From Rhizobium phaseoli (lineage in GTDB: Bacteria; Pseudomonadota; Alphaproteobacteria; Rhizobiales; Rhizobiaceae), in NCBI RefSeq assembly GCF_003985125.1, contig NZ_ML133566.1:433307-497306 (forward strand): 64,000 nt of DNA, given 5' to 3'. Below are positions 16,546 to 25,920 of this stretch, piece after piece. Position 1 is the first letter of the stretch. Every line of letters begins with the position of its first letter. A program made the translations under genes and the position numbers. A model generated the notes under the pieces. It saw nothing but the letters and a program-made list of their open reading frames with translations. It made no database searches and was not told the DNA's origin.

Positions 16546-17565
16546 ATGAAGAAATCAGTTCTCGCTTTCGGCGCGCTCGCGCTCGGCGTCGCTTTTTCCG
16601 CACCTGTCATGGCGGCTGACGTTTCCGCCTGCCTGATCACCAAGACCGACACCAACCCCTTCTTCGTCAAGATGAAGGAAGGCGCGACGGCCAAGGCCAA
16701 GGAACTCGGCGTTTCGCTGAAGTCCTACGCCGGCAAGGTCGACGGTGACAGCGAAAGCCAGGTTGCGGCAATCGAAAGCTGCATCGCCGACGGCGCCAAG
16801 GGCATTCTGCTGACCGCCTCGGACACCAAGGGCATCGTCTCTTCGGTCAAGAAAGCGCGTGATGCCGGCGTACTGGTCATCGCGCTCGACACGCCGCTCG
16901 AGCCCGCCGATGCCGCCGACGCCACCTTCGCCACCGACAACCTGCTCGCCGGCAAGCTGATCGGCCAGTGGGCCAAGGAAACGCTCGGCGACAAGGCCAA
17001 GGACGCCAAGGTCGGCTTCCTCGACCTGACGCCGTCGCAGCCGACGGTCGACGTCCTGCGCGACCAGGGCTTCATGATGGGCTTCGGCATCGACCCGAAG
17101 AACCCTGACAAGATCGGCGACGAAGACGACAAGCGCATCGTCGGCCATGACGTGACCAACGGCAACGAGGAAGGCGGCCGCAAGGCCATGGAAAACCTCC
17201 TGCAGAAGGATCCTGGCATCAACGTCATCCACACGATCAACGAGCCGGCCGCTGTCGGCGCCTATCAGGCGCTGAAGGCCGTCGGCATGGAAAAGAACGT
17301 GCTGATCGTCTCGGTTGACGGCGGCTGCCCCGGCGTCAAGTCGGTCAAGGAAGGCGTCATCGGCGCCACCTCGCAGCAATATCCGCTGCTGATGGCATCG
17401 CTCGGTATCGAGGCGATCAAGAAGTTCGCCGATAGCGGTGAAAAGCCGAAGCCGACCGAAGGCAAGTCCTTCTTCGACACCGGCGTCTCGCTCGTCACCG
17501 ACAAGCCGGTTTCCGGCGTCAAGTCGATCGACACCAAGGAAGGCACGGACAAGTGCTGGGGCTGA
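16546..17565 (+). CDS. frcB: Fructose ABC importer, periplasmic binding protein
   Basis: A 339-residue class I (ribose/galactose-type) sugar-binding protein with a cleavable signal peptide ending near PVMAADV. The mature protein starts with [20 protein letters not shown], has [20 protein letters not shown] in the first lobe and [21 protein letters not shown] and [10 protein letters not shown] in the second. It is the first gene of frcBCAK, the high-affinity fructose system that in S. meliloti also carries ribose and mannose. GGGAGGAG lies 4 nt upstream of the ATG. A strong hairpin follows the stop codon and probably keeps this segment of mRNA more abundant than the rest. Confidence 0.92.
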   Translation: MKKSVLAFGALALGVAFSAPVMAADVSACLITKTDTNPFFVKMKEGATAKAKELGVSLKSYAGKVDGDSESQVAAIESCIADGAKGILLTASDTKGIVSSVKKARDAGVLVIALDTPLEPADAADATFATDNLLAGKLIGQWAKETLGDKAKDAKVGFLDLTPSQPTVDVLRDQGFMMGFGIDPKNPDKIGDEDDKRIVGHDVTNGNEEGGRKAMENLLQKDPGINVIHTINEPAAVGAYQALKAVGMEKNVLIVSVDGGCPGVKSVKEGVIGATSQQYPLLMASLGIEAIKKFADSGEKPKPTEGKSFFDTGVSLVTDKPVSGVKSIDTKEGTDKCWG

Positions 17566-17588
17566 GCCCGATCTATTGAAAGAGAAAG

Positions 17589-17616
17589 CGGCCGGGGCTT
17601 GATCCCCGGCCGTTTT
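17589..17616 (+). terminator. Intercistronic stem-loop after frcB
   Basis: CGGCCGGGG (17589-17597) pairs with CCCCGGCCG (17604-17612), a perfect 9-bp GC stem with a 6-nt loop followed by TTTT. It lies in the 152-nt gap between frcB and frcC. It should act as a partial terminator or 3-prime stabiliser, giving excess binding protein over the membrane components. Confidence 0.7.
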
Positions 17617-17717
17617 GGACGGACGATGTGCCGTCACCCCACCGGCTAAGCAACGAACGGATGACAATGGGTGGCGGCCTCCGCGCGGGTTCGGCGCGCG
17701 GATGCGGAGGAGGAACC

Positions 17718-18782
17718 ATGACCGGAGCACAGGAATTCGAACGCGTTCTCGACGGCAGCGACAAGAACGTCGCCTCCTTCGAGCACCAGGGCGTCCCGCT
17801 GATCAAGCGTGCGCAGCATTTTCTGCACTCGACGCCGGCGGCCGTGCCGCTCATCGTGCTGGTGCTGGCGATTATCATCTTCGGGATAGCGCTCGGCGGA
17901 CGGTTTTTCTCGTCCTATACCCTGACACTGATCCTGCAGCAGATCGCCATCGTCGGCGTTCTCGGCGCCGCCCAGACGCTGGTCATCCTGACGGCCGGCA
18001 TCGATCTTTCGATCGGCGTCATCATGGTGATCTCGGCGGTCATCATGGGCAATGTCGCCATCACCTACGGCATACCGACGCCGGTCGCCGTCATCGCCGG
18101 CCTTCTCGTCGGCGGTCTCTGCGGCTTGCTGAACGGCTTCCTCGTCGCCTTCATGAAGCTGCCGCCGTTCATCGTCACGCTCGGCACCTGGAATATCGTC
18201 ATGGCGACGAATTTCATCTATTCCGCCAATGAGACGATCCGCGACGCCGATGTCGACGCCCAGGCGCCTTTGCTGCATCTCTTCGCCGCAAGCTTCAGGC
18301 TCGGCACCGCCGTGCTCACCCTCGGCGTCATCGCCATGGTGCTGCTCGTCCTGCTGCTCTGGTATGTGCTCAATCACACCGCCTGGGGCCGGCATGTCTA
18401 TGCGGTCGGCGACGATCCGGAAGCGGCCAAGCTGTCCGGCATCCAGACCAAGCGGGTGCTGCTCACCGTCTACACACTGTCCGGCGTCATCGCCGCCTTC
18501 GCCGCCTGGGTCTCGATCGGCCGCAATGGCTCGATCTCGCCGTCCTCGGCCGTCACCGATTATAACCTCCAGGCGATCACCGCGACCGTCATCGGCGGCA
18601 TCTCGCTCTTCGGCGGCCGCGGCTCCATCCTCGGCACCCTCTTCGGCGCCATGATCGTCGGCGTCGTGTCGATGGGCCTCAACATGCTCGGCGCAGACCC
18701 GCAATGGAAAGTTCTTTTGACGGGCGTGCTGATCATCGCCGCCGTCGCCATCGACCAGTGGATCAGAAAGGTTTCGGTGTAA
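17718..18782 (+). CDS. frcC: Fructose ABC importer, permease
   Basis: A 354-residue inner-membrane permease of the RbsC/AraH family with around 8-10 hydrophobic segments. Family landmarks are LGAAQTLVILTAGIDLSIGV, LPPFIVTLGTWNIVMATNF, GRHVYAVGDDPEAAKLSGI and TATVIGGISLFGGRGS. The first 45 residues are polar and cytosolic. The ATG at 17718 follows GGAGGAACC; a longer frame from 17628 has no such site. It is separated from frcB by the stem-loop and followed 2 nt later by frcA. Confidence 0.92.
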   Translation: MTGAQEFERVLDGSDKNVASFEHQGVPLIKRAQHFLHSTPAAVPLIVLVLAIIIFGIALGGRFFSSYTLTLILQQIAIVGVLGAAQTLVILTAGIDLSIGVIMVISAVIMGNVAITYGIPTPVAVIAGLLVGGLCGLLNGFLVAFMKLPPFIVTLGTWNIVMATNFIYSANETIRDADVDAQAPLLHLFAASFRLGTAVLTLGVIAMVLLVLLLWYVLNHTAWGRHVYAVGDDPEAAKLSGIQTKRVLLTVYTLSGVIAAFAAWVSIGRNGSISPSSAVTDYNLQAITATVIGGISLFGGRGSILGTLFGAMIVGVVSMGLNMLGADPQWKVLLTGVLIIAAVAIDQWIRKVSV

Positions 18783-18784
18783 TC

Positions 18785-19567
18785 ATGGCTCACGAACCCA
18801 TTCTCACTGCCCGCGGACTCGTCAAGCGCTATGGACGCGTGACCGCGCTCGACAATGCCGATTTCGACCTCTATCCGGGTGAAATCCTTGCCGTCATCGG
18901 CGATAACGGCGCCGGCAAGTCCTCGCTGATCAAGGCGATTTCTGGCGCCGTCACGCCCGACGAAGGCGTGATCACGCTCGAAGGCCGGCAGGTGCAGTTC
19001 CGCTCGCCGATGGAAGCGCGCGAAGCCGGCATCGAGACTGTCTACCAGAACCTTGCCCTGTCGCCGGCGCTCTCGATCGCCGACAACATGTTCCTCGGCC
19101 GCGAGATCCGCAAAAAGGGCCCGCTCGGCTCGCTGTTCCGCATGCTTGACCGGCCGGCGATGGAAAAGCTGGCGCGCAACAAACTTTCCGAACTCGGCCT
19201 GATGACCATCCAGAACATCAATCAGGCGGTGGAGACGCTGTCGGGCGGTCAGCGCCAGGGTGTCGCCGTCGCCCGCGCCGCCGCCTTCGGCTCGAAGGTC
19301 ATCATCATGGATGAGCCGACCGCGGCGCTCGGCGTCAAGGAGAGCCGCAAGGTGCTGGAGCTGATCCTCGATGTGCGCGCCCGCGGCCTGCCGATCGTGC
19401 TGATCTCGCACAACATGCCGCATGTCTTCGAAGTGGCCGACCGGATCCATATCCATCGCCTCGGCCGGCGCCTGACGGTGATCAATCCGAAGGAATACAC
19501 CATGTCGGACGCCGTCGCCTTCATGACCGGCGCCAAGGCGGTGCCGACGGAGCCTGTTGCGGCATGA
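18785..19567 (+). CDS. frcA: Fructose ABC importer, ATPase
   Basis: A 260-residue ABC ATPase with a single nucleotide-binding domain: Walker A GDNGAGKSSLIKAI, signature ETLSGGQRQGVAVAR, Walker B KVIIMDEPTAALG and the switch His in LISHNMPHVFEV. Ribose-type ATPases generally have two fused domains of about 500 residues; the single-domain form is characteristic of FrcA, which should act as a dimer on FrcC. It starts 2 nt after frcC and overlaps frcK by 4 nt (ATGA). Confidence 0.92.
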   Translation: MAHEPILTARGLVKRYGRVTALDNADFDLYPGEILAVIGDNGAGKSSLIKAISGAVTPDEGVITLEGRQVQFRSPMEAREAGIETVYQNLALSPALSIADNMFLGREIRKKGPLGSLFRMLDRPAMEKLARNKLSELGLMTIQNINQAVETLSGGQRQGVAVARAAAFGSKVIIMDEPTAALGVKESRKVLELILDVRARGLPIVLISHNMPHVFEVADRIHIHRLGRRLTVINPKEYTMSDAVAFMTGAKAVPTEPVAA

Positions 19568-20196
19568 GTGCACGCATCGACGAAATCGCCGGCGAGGTTC
19601 TTGGCCGCGCCGGCGATGCCAGACGTTTCCTGATCGGCATTGCCGGGCCGCCGGGTTCGGGAAAATCGACCATGGCCGACAATCTGGCGGCGGCGCTGAA
19701 AGCCAAGGGCGAAAGCGCTGCGGTCCTGCCGATGGACGGCTTTCACATGGACAATGCCATCCTGATCGAACGCGGCCTTTTGGCTCGCAAGGGCATTCCC
19801 GAAACGTTCGACGTCCGTGGCTTCCTCGATATCGTCCGGGCCGTCAGGCGGGCTGACCAGGAGGTTCTGGTGCCGGTCTTCGATCGTGCGCGTGAACTCG
19901 CCATCGCCTCGGCCCGGCCGATCGATCCCAAGGACCGGTTCATCATCGTCGAAGGCAATTATCTGCTGTTCACACAGGGAAAATGGGCCGAACTCGACGG
20001 CATCTTCGATTTCACCATCATGCTGGCGCCGCCGATCGAGGTGCTCGAGGAACGCCTTTGGGACCGCTGGCGCGGCTATAATCTCAGCGAAGAGGCGGCC
20101 AGCGCCAAGGTCTATGGCAACGACCTGCCGAACGGCAGGCTGATCCTCGAAAACCGCCGCCCGGCCGATGTGACGCTGGAGATCGCGCTGGCGTAA
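19564..20196 (+). CDS. frcK: FrcK, P-loop kinase-like protein of the fructose operon
   Basis: A 210-residue P-loop protein of the uridine-kinase/pantothenate-kinase-like group: Walker A GIAGPPGSGKSTMADN, LPMDGFHMDNAIL, and RFIIVEGNYLLF as Walker B. It is the fourth gene of frcBCAK, translationally coupled to frcA. In S. meliloti FrcK is described as a kinase-like protein that is not essential for fructose transport. Whether it phosphorylates a sugar or another small molecule is not settled by sequence. A separate PfkB fructokinase gene lies at 25921. Confidence 0.88.
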   Translation: MSARIDEIAGEVLGRAGDARRFLIGIAGPPGSGKSTMADNLAAALKAKGESAAVLPMDGFHMDNAILIERGLLARKGIPETFDVRGFLDIVRAVRRADQEVLVPVFDRARELAIASARPIDPKDRFIIVEGNYLLFTQGKWAELDGIFDFTIMLAPPIEVLEERLWDRWRGYNLSEEAASAKVYGNDLPNGRLILENRRPADVTLEIALA

Positions 20197-20297
20197 TGCA
20201 TGTCATCAGGAAGTGTACCGCGGTTCCGGGAGAACGACATGCATCAAAACAAAGAGCGAAAGCGCGGCGCATGAATCGATTTCAATGCGTCGCACTT
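20196..20297. repeat. Dispersed rhizobial palindromic element (GCATGTC...GACATGC type)
   Basis: GCATGTCATCAGGAAGTGTA and then GGTTCCGGGAGAACGACATGC form a long imperfect hairpin, followed by AAAGAGCGAAAGCGC. The same arrangement is found at 55289-55365, and a shorter diverged one at 50795-50850. It is non-coding and occupies the gap between frcK and pyrC. Confidence 0.6.
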
Positions 20298-20340
20298 TAG
20301 TGCTATCGAGGCCGCAGACGCATCGCTTCGGAGGCCTGCC

Positions 20341-21387
20341 ATGCAATCGATCACCATCCGCCGTCCTGACGACTGGCACCTGCATCTGCGCGACGGCGCC
20401 ATGCTGGAGGGCGTGATCGCCGATACGAGCCGCACCTTCGCACGCGCCATCATCATGCCCAATCTGGTGCCGCCGGTTGTCACCACGTCGGATGCCACCG
20501 CCTATCGCGAGCGCATCCTCAAGGCGTTGCCGGCCGGCCATCGCTTCCAGCCGCTGATGACGCTTTATCTCACCGAACACACCAGCCCCGACGATGTCGA
20601 GGCGGGGGCGGAAAGCGGCCTCATCACCGCCGTCAAGCTTTACCCGGCCGGCGCCACCACCAATTCGCATGGTGGCGTGCGCGACATGGAAAAGGCGGTG
20701 CCGGTACTGGAGCGCATGGCGAAGATCGGCCTGCCGCTCTGCGTCCACGGCGAAGTGACGACGCCTGATGTCGATATTTTCGACCGCGAGGCCGTCTTCA
20801 TCGACACCGTGCTCGATCCGCTGCGCCGGCGCCTGCCGGAGCTGAAGGTGACGATGGAACATGTGACGACAGCAGACGGCATCGATTACATCAAGGCGGC
20901 CAAGGGCAATCTCGCCGGCTCGATCACCACTCACCATCTGATCATCAACCGCAACGCCATCCTCGTCGGCGGCATCCGCCCGCATTATTACTGCCTGCCG
21001 GTCGCCAAGCGCGAGAACCACCGCCTGGCTTTGCGCGCCGCCGCCGTGAGCGGTGATCCGCGCTTCTTCCTCGGCACCGATTCTGCCCCGCATGTCGATC
21101 CCTTGAAGGAATGCGCCTGCGGCTGCGCCGGCATCTACACCTCGATCAACACGATGAGCTGCCTTGCTCATGTCTTCGAGGAGGAGGGTGCCCTCGACAA
21201 GCTCGAAGCCTTCGCCTCGCTGAACGGGCCGGCCTGGTATGGGCTTCAGCCGAACGAGGAACGCATCACCCTGGCAAAGCAGGCCGAGCCCGTCGTCTTT
21301 CCCGCGAAGATTGAAACCGGCGCCGGACCAGTTACCGTCTTCGATCCGATGTTTCCCCTGCACTGGCAAGTGGTGCCGCAGGCGTAA
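20341..21387 (+). CDS. pyrC: Dihydroorotase
   Basis: A 348-residue type II dihydroorotase, the third step of pyrimidine synthesis (carbamoyl aspartate to dihydroorotate). It opens [19 protein letters not shown] with the metal-binding HxH. It then shows [17 protein letters not shown] with the carboxylated Lys, [10 protein letters not shown], the two His in [13 protein letters not shown] and the catalytic Asp in FLGTDSAPH. Length and motif order match E. coli PyrC. It is monocistronic as far as can be seen. pyrE is 3.8 kb downstream. Confidence 0.93.
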   Translation: MQSITIRRPDDWHLHLRDGAMLEGVIADTSRTFARAIIMPNLVPPVVTTSDATAYRERILKALPAGHRFQPLMTLYLTEHTSPDDVEAGAESGLITAVKLYPAGATTNSHGGVRDMEKAVPVLERMAKIGLPLCVHGEVTTPDVDIFDREAVFIDTVLDPLRRRLPELKVTMEHVTTADGIDYIKAAKGNLAGSITTHHLIINRNAILVGGIRPHYYCLPVAKRENHRLALRAAAVSGDPRFFLGTDSAPHVDPLKECACGCAGIYTSINTMSCLAHVFEEEGALDKLEAFASLNGPAWYGLQPNEERITLAKQAEPVVFPAKIETGAGPVTVFDPMFPLHWQVVPQA

Positions 21388-21558
21388 TCGTCAGGATTTC
21401 AATTTTAAATCGAAAATTCATCTAAAATTTCAGCGCGACGTTAAACGCGTAACATTTGCATTGTGCGGTGCATCATTTGTTAACGGATGCGTAAGACAGT
21501 CCTCGTCGCGGACCCCATGAGTTGCCGATATTCGGCGCAGCTGCGGAGACTGAAGAGC

Positions 21559-22737
21559 ATGACGCTTGACTATAACTCCCTGCTGCTGGCGCTCGGTGTC
21601 TCCGCAGCATGCCTTGCCGTGACCCTGATGGGCAGCTGGCTGGTGCGCCGGGCCGAAACCGTCCTGCTGACCGCTACGATCGGCCTCGTCCTCGTCGTCA
21701 GCGGAATCTTCGTCTACAGCGCCTATGTTAACCGGCCGGAAGCAGCCTTCGCCATTGGCAGCTTCGTGCTGTTCCATGCCGGTTTTTCCACCATCTGGGG
21801 CGCCGGCAAACAGTTCCTCACCGGTTGCCTGTCGATCCCGGCCATTGCCATCCGCGCGCTGGCCGCGATGATCTCTTCCACCGTGCCGATGCTGGCGGGC
21901 TATGACGGCCTGGCCTTCATCGCAGACAATCTTGCCATCGCGCTGCTGCTCTTTGCCACCGCCCGGCAATATTGGCTCGCTCGCGCCGAAGCCCCGGCGC
22001 CGATCCTCGGCATTGCCGCGCTCTATACCGCCACGGCAATCTCCTTCGTGCTCTGCGCCGGCGTGCTGATTGCCGACGGCAAGCTGGTGCTCGGCGCAGC
22101 GCCCAACAACTGGGCCGAGGATCTGAGCCTTGCCGTCTGCATCGCCGGCATGACCGGAATCGGCGCCTTGTCGCTGGCGCTGCATCAGTGGCGTCTTGCC
22201 GCCCGCCATCGGCTCGAGGCGATCACCGATCCGCTGACCGGCCTGCTCAACCGCCGCGCCGTCTTCGACCAATACGGCACGCGTCCCATGGGAATGACCA
22301 CCGCCGTCATCGTCTTCGATATCGACCATTTCAAATCCGTCAACGACCTGTATGGCCACGCCGCCGGCGACCGCGTGATCATGGTCTTCGCCGAGGAACT
22401 CCAGGCCCATTGCAGCGCCGGCGACACCGCCGCCCGGCTCGGCGGCGAGGAGTTCGCGCTGGTGCTGAAAGAGATCATGCCCGGCCGGGCCGAACTGGTC
22501 GCCGAACGCATCCGCCGGGCCTTCGAGGCGCGCGAGATCGACATCGACGGCCAGATGCTGAGATGCACGGTCAGCGTCGGCGTCGCTCCCGGCCGCTCGC
22601 AGATGCCGGATTTCGACACCATGCTGAGTGCCGCCGACAAGGCGCTCTACGCCGCCAAGCGCGGCGGCCGCAATCGCGTCGAGCTTGCCGCCCACCTCAG
22701 AGCGGTTCCGGCCGAGGTATCGCGCACCGCGTCTTGA
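21559..22737 (+). CDS. Diguanylate cyclase with MHYT-like/7-TM sensor region
   Basis: A 392-residue inner-membrane diguanylate cyclase. About seven hydrophobic segments fill residues 5-215. The GGDEF domain follows (DPLTGLLNRRAVFDQYG, IVFDIDHFKSVNDLYGH, RLGGEEFALVL), with GGEEF, an active variant. No RxxD inhibitory site is clear ahead of it. The ATG at 21559 is preferred because the hydrophobic region starts right after it and GAAG precedes it; an ATG at 21487 is possible. No EAL domain is present. The signal sensed is unknown. Confidence 0.85.
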   Translation: MTLDYNSLLLALGVSAACLAVTLMGSWLVRRAETVLLTATIGLVLVVSGIFVYSAYVNRPEAAFAIGSFVLFHAGFSTIWGAGKQFLTGCLSIPAIAIRALAAMISSTVPMLAGYDGLAFIADNLAIALLLFATARQYWLARAEAPAPILGIAALYTATAISFVLCAGVLIADGKLVLGAAPNNWAEDLSLAVCIAGMTGIGALSLALHQWRLAARHRLEAITDPLTGLLNRRAVFDQYGTRPMGMTTAVIVFDIDHFKSVNDLYGHAAGDRVIMVFAEELQAHCSAGDTAARLGGEEFALVLKEIMPGRAELVAERIRRAFEAREIDIDGQMLRCTVSVGVAPGRSQMPDFDTMLSAADKALYAAKRGGRNRVELAAHLRAVPAEVSRTAS

Positions 22738-22940
22738 TTCCGGCCGCATCCTCTCATAACTTTGCCTTCGGCCGGATGCAGCCAGCCGCCCCGCGACGCC
22801 CGACATTTGACAGTTCGGCGTTATGGTGAATGCATCCCGGAATCAGCCTTCACATCCCTTGCCGTTTGGCGATCGATGGCGAACGGGTCAGCAGACGCGG
22901 GCACTGATCTTCCTGTTTGCCGCCAACGGAAGGATGACAT

Positions 22941-23477
22941 ATGCGCGACTTTCGCGATGCCAAGCTCATGGCAAAGACTTTGCGGCAGGCCCTTGCCGAC
23001 CGCGATATTTCCTTGACCCATAGCGAGACGCTGGAAATCGTCGCCCGGCAGTTCGGGCTCGATCAATGGAATATCCTCTCGGCCAAGATCGAGGCGGCGG
23101 GCGCTTCGCCCTCGGCGATCGGCATCGAGCCGCCGACGCCGATTTTCCGCATCTTCTCGGTCGAGAAAGCCATGGAATTCTATTGCGGCTTCCTGGGCTT
23201 CCATCTTGACTGGGAGCACCGCTTCGACGAAAACTCCCCGCTCTATTGCCAGGTCTCGCGCGACGGCATGGCGCTGCACCTCAGCGAACATTCCGGCGAC
23301 GCCAGCCCCGGCGCCAAGGCGTTCGTGCGCGTCGCCAATGTGCGCGCCTACCACGCCGAACTCGCCGGCAAGGACTACCGCTACATGAAGCCCGGCGTGG
23401 AAGAGGCGCCCTGGGGGCTGGAAATGACCGTCATCGACCCCTTCAGCAACCGCATCGCTTTCTGCGAGCAGAGATAG
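22941..23477 (+). CDS. Glyoxalase/bleomycin-resistance (VOC) superfamily protein
   Basis: A 178-residue protein with a helical N-terminal segment (LMAKTLRQALADRDISLTHS, then VARQFGLDQWNILSAKIEA) and a C-terminal VOC domain from about residue 65 (PIFRIFSVEKAMEFYCGFLG, then VIDPFSNRIAFCEQ). The VOC part resembles the bleomycin-resistance type; the helical part is common in rhizobial proteins listed only as glyoxalase superfamily. AAGGATGA lies just before the ATG. It stands alone between a cyclase gene and a repeat-rich gap. Substrate unknown. Confidence 0.78.
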   Translation: MRDFRDAKLMAKTLRQALADRDISLTHSETLEIVARQFGLDQWNILSAKIEAAGASPSAIGIEPPTPIFRIFSVEKAMEFYCGFLGFHLDWEHRFDENSPLYCQVSRDGMALHLSEHSGDASPGAKAFVRVANVRAYHAELAGKDYRYMKPGVEEAPWGLEMTVIDPFSNRIAFCEQR

Positions 23478-23866
23478 GGACGGCTGACAATGTCAGCCGA
23501 CTCTTCTTTCGTCATGCTCCCATATCCCATCCTCCTGTGACATCCCTCGGGTCGAATCCCCAGGATAGGAGGGAGGGCGCCGCAAGTGTCGGCCTGATGA
23601 AGCATCCGTGGTGGTGTGTCTCTCTACGCTGGCGGCGCGTTTGGCGAGAATGCCAACCACACTCTCCGTCATCCCAGGCCTTGAGCCTGGGATCCATGCG
23701 GCTGCTGCTGTTGGATGCCGTGTGGATGCTTGGCTCGAGTGCCGAGCATGACGGAGAGTGGGGTGGGCAGGAGAGACCCATTCGGAAACGGAATACCCGC
23801 CTCGTCCTTCGAGCCCCCTGCGGGGCACCTCAGGATGAGGCTCTCTTGAACGGCGGCGCTTATGTT
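23478..23866. repeat. Repeat-rich intergenic region
   Basis: Two dispersed palindromes are visible: ATCCCAGGC-CTTGA-GCCTGGGAT at 23672-23694 (the GTCAT...GGCTTGACCC family also seen at 42562 and 42750), and CTTCGAGCCCCCTGCGGGGC followed by CTCAGGATGAGG at 23813-23845, another common alphaproteobacterial repeat. No gene is supported; long frames here are shadows. Confidence 0.6.
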
Positions 23867-24349
23867 TCAAACAATCATCAACGCTCTGACGAAAGCCACC
23901 GAAGCCAGCAGCGAGGCCACCGTTCGCACATGGTTCCACCAGGTCCAGTCTTTGAGATAGGTGCTCCACAGCGCAACCGCTTCCGGCCCGCTGCCGCTCA
24001 CCTTTTCCAGCGCATCGTTCATCGGCACGTTGAAGATGATGGTCGAAAGGAAGGAAGCGACGACATAGAGTGCGGCTCCCGCCAGCATCAGCGCCGACGC
24101 CCCGCCGCGCCAGTTGATCACCGCCAGCACTGCTATGACGAGACAGAGGATCGCCGTCGGTACGAACAGCGCCATGAAGGGCGAGCGGACGATCGCCACA
24201 TTGATGGAGTTCATCGCGGCAATGCCCTGTTCCGCAGGGATGCGCGAAAAGGCGGTCATGATGAAGGTCGAGAAGGCAAAGAAGATACCGGCGATGAGGC
24301 CGCTGCCGAGCGCCGCGGCGACGAGGGAAAGGATAAGGACGATCTGCAT
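23867..24349 (-). CDS. DUF1772 membrane protein
   Basis: A 160-residue membrane protein with four hydrophobic segments: ILSLVAAALGSGLIAGIFFA at the N-terminus, FMALFVPTAILCLVIAVLAV, ALMLAGAALYVVASFLSTII and a last one near the C-terminus (VASLLASVAFVRALMIV). The NVPMN and WWNHVRT signatures are those of DUF1772, a family related to anthrone-oxygenase-like proteins. GGAAGGAG lies 7 nt upstream of the ATG. It is divergent from a TetR gene with an 80-nt palindromic promoter region between, so it is the likely target of that repressor. Confidence 0.83.
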   Translation of the reverse strand: MQIVLILSLVAAALGSGLIAGIFFAFSTFIMTAFSRIPAEQGIAAMNSINVAIVRSPFMALFVPTAILCLVIAVLAVINWRGGASALMLAGAALYVVASFLSTIIFNVPMNDALEKVSGSGPEAVALWSTYLKDWTWWNHVRTVASLLASVAFVRALMIV

Positions 24350-24368
24350 GTCGAAGCTCCTTCCGAGA

Positions 24369-24418
24369 AAATAAGAGAAACTCTCTCATTTGCGAAATGA
24401 GATAAACTCTCTTATTTT
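24369..24418. promoter_or_regulatory. Nested palindromic operator between DUF1772 gene and tetR
   Basis: Two nested symmetries fill this region: the inner TCTCATTT-GCG-AAATGAGA (24384-24402) and the outer AAATAAGAGA (24369-24378) with TCTCTTATTT (24408-24417). Each half contains AACTCTCT, giving two TetR-dimer-like sites. Located between two divergent starts, it should control both. Confidence 0.65.
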
Positions 24419-24444
24419 AATTGTCAACCATGAAGGAGAGAGCA

Positions 24445-25095
24445 TTGTCGGAACAGGCCGTCGCGCCGCGCAGGCGTCAGCAGCATACGGGGCAGCCGCG
24501 CCGGATCCCCAGCCAGCAGCGCGGCCGCGAACGCTTCGAAAAGATCCTCGCCGTCGCCGCCGAGCTGATCGAAAGCCACGGCAGCGACGGCCTGAAGATG
24601 AGCGAGATCGTCGAGAAGGCCGGCATCTCCTTCGGGGCGCTCTACCAGTATTTCCCGGATAAGAGCGCGATCATCCGGACCTTGGCCGAACGCTTCAACG
24701 ACGAGGGCAGGCGCTGTGTCGCGGCGGAATTGGCAAAGGTCGCGGACGCCGCCGCCTTGCAAGCTGCGCTCGCCAATATCGTCGACGAATATTATGCCTT
24801 TTTCCGCCGCGAGCCCGTCATGCGCGATCTCTGGCATGCGACCCATACCGACAAGCTGCTGCAGCAGATCGATGCCGAGGACATGGAATTCCACGCCCAG
24901 GCGTTTCTCGCCGTGCTCGTCCGCCTGTGGCCCGATCGCGACCACGGCGAGCTTCTGGCGATTGCCCGGCTGACGATGCAGCTGCTGGCCGCGGCCGTGC
25001 GTTACGCCGTATCGCTGGATGCGGAGGAGGGGGCTCGGGCGATCGCTCTGTTCAAGACGATGCAGCTCGTCGATTTCAGCCGGCTGCTGCGCTGA
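24445..25095 (+). CDS. TetR family regulator
   Basis: A 216-residue TetR regulator with the HTH at about residues 30-75 (ILAVAAELIESHGSDGLKMS, then KAGISFGALYQYFPDKSAI). The start is taken as TTG 24445 because AAGGAG lies 7 nt in front; an in-frame ATG at 24430 has no ribosome binding site and would place that AAGGAG inside the gene. It is divergent from the DUF1772 gene. The C-terminal ligand domain has no recognised relative, so the inducer is unknown. Confidence 0.82.
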   Translation: MSEQAVAPRRRQQHTGQPRRIPSQQRGRERFEKILAVAAELIESHGSDGLKMSEIVEKAGISFGALYQYFPDKSAIIRTLAERFNDEGRRCVAAELAKVADAAALQAALANIVDEYYAFFRREPVMRDLWHATHTDKLLQQIDAEDMEFHAQAFLAVLVRLWPDRDHGELLAIARLTMQLLAAAVRYAVSLDAEEGARAIALFKTMQLVDFSRLLR

Positions 25096-25170
25096 TAGAG
25101 CCGTGTTGCGTCTGGAAACTCGGAGCTCTTGCTGCTATTGCCGCAGAGAGCAAAGTTGAAGGAGAGCCGC

Positions 25171-25860
25171 ATGATCCAGACCACGTTTCCCGACCGCGCC
25201 GTAATGGCCGAACTGGTGGCCAGGATGCTGTGGGAGATCAAGGCGGTGCATTTCAATGCGGGTGAGCCTTACAAACTCTCCTCCGGCATGGCGAGCCCGG
25301 TCTATATCGACTGCCGCAAGCTGCTCTCCTATCCGCGAATCCGTTCGACGGTGATGGATTTTGCCGCCAGCACGCTGATGCGCGATGCCGGTTTCGAGCA
25401 GTTCGACTGCATCGCCGGCGGCGAGACGGCCGGCATTCCCTTCGCCGCCCTGCTCGCCGACCGCCTCGGCCTGCCGATGATCTATGTCCGCAAGCAGCCG
25501 AAGGGCCATGGCCGCAATGCCCAGATCGAAGGCAATATGCCGGAAGGCTCGCGCGTGCTCGTCATCGAAGACCTGACGACGGCGGGCGGCAGCATGTTCA
25601 AGTTCATCGATGCGGTCCGCGCCGCCGGCGGCATCGTCGATCACGGCATCGCGCTGTTCTTCTATGACATCTTCGGCCAACAGCGGTTTACCGACGGCAA
25701 GGTCCGGCTGCATCATATCGCCACCTGGCGCAATGTTCTGGCCGTCGCCAGGGCGCAGAAGCTGTTCGACGACAAGACGCTCGAAGAAGTCGAGGCCTTC
25801 CTCGATGCGCCGCTCGCCTGGTCGGGAAGGAATGGTGGCGTCAGTGAGCTTTCGCTCTAG
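25171..25860 (+). CDS. pyrE: Orotate phosphoribosyltransferase
   Basis: A 229-residue orotate phosphoribosyltransferase making OMP from orotate and PRPP. Visible are the [20 protein letters not shown] opening, [20 protein letters not shown], the Lys/His loop [16 protein letters not shown] and the PRPP-binding [23 protein letters not shown] 25171 has GAAGGAGAG 5 nt upstream. It is 60 nt before the fructokinase gene on the same strand, and the two may share a transcript. Confidence 0.92.
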   Translation: MIQTTFPDRAVMAELVARMLWEIKAVHFNAGEPYKLSSGMASPVYIDCRKLLSYPRIRSTVMDFAASTLMRDAGFEQFDCIAGGETAGIPFAALLADRLGLPMIYVRKQPKGHGRNAQIEGNMPEGSRVLVIEDLTTAGGSMFKFIDAVRAAGGIVDHGIALFFYDIFGQQRFTDGKVRLHHIATWRNVLAVARAQKLFDDKTLEEVEAFLDAPLAWSGRNGGVSELSL

Positions 25861-25920
25861 CCTTTTGACAAAAGCTCGCTTAAATCGATTGAAGAATGTA
25901 GGCCCTGTGGGAGGAATTCG

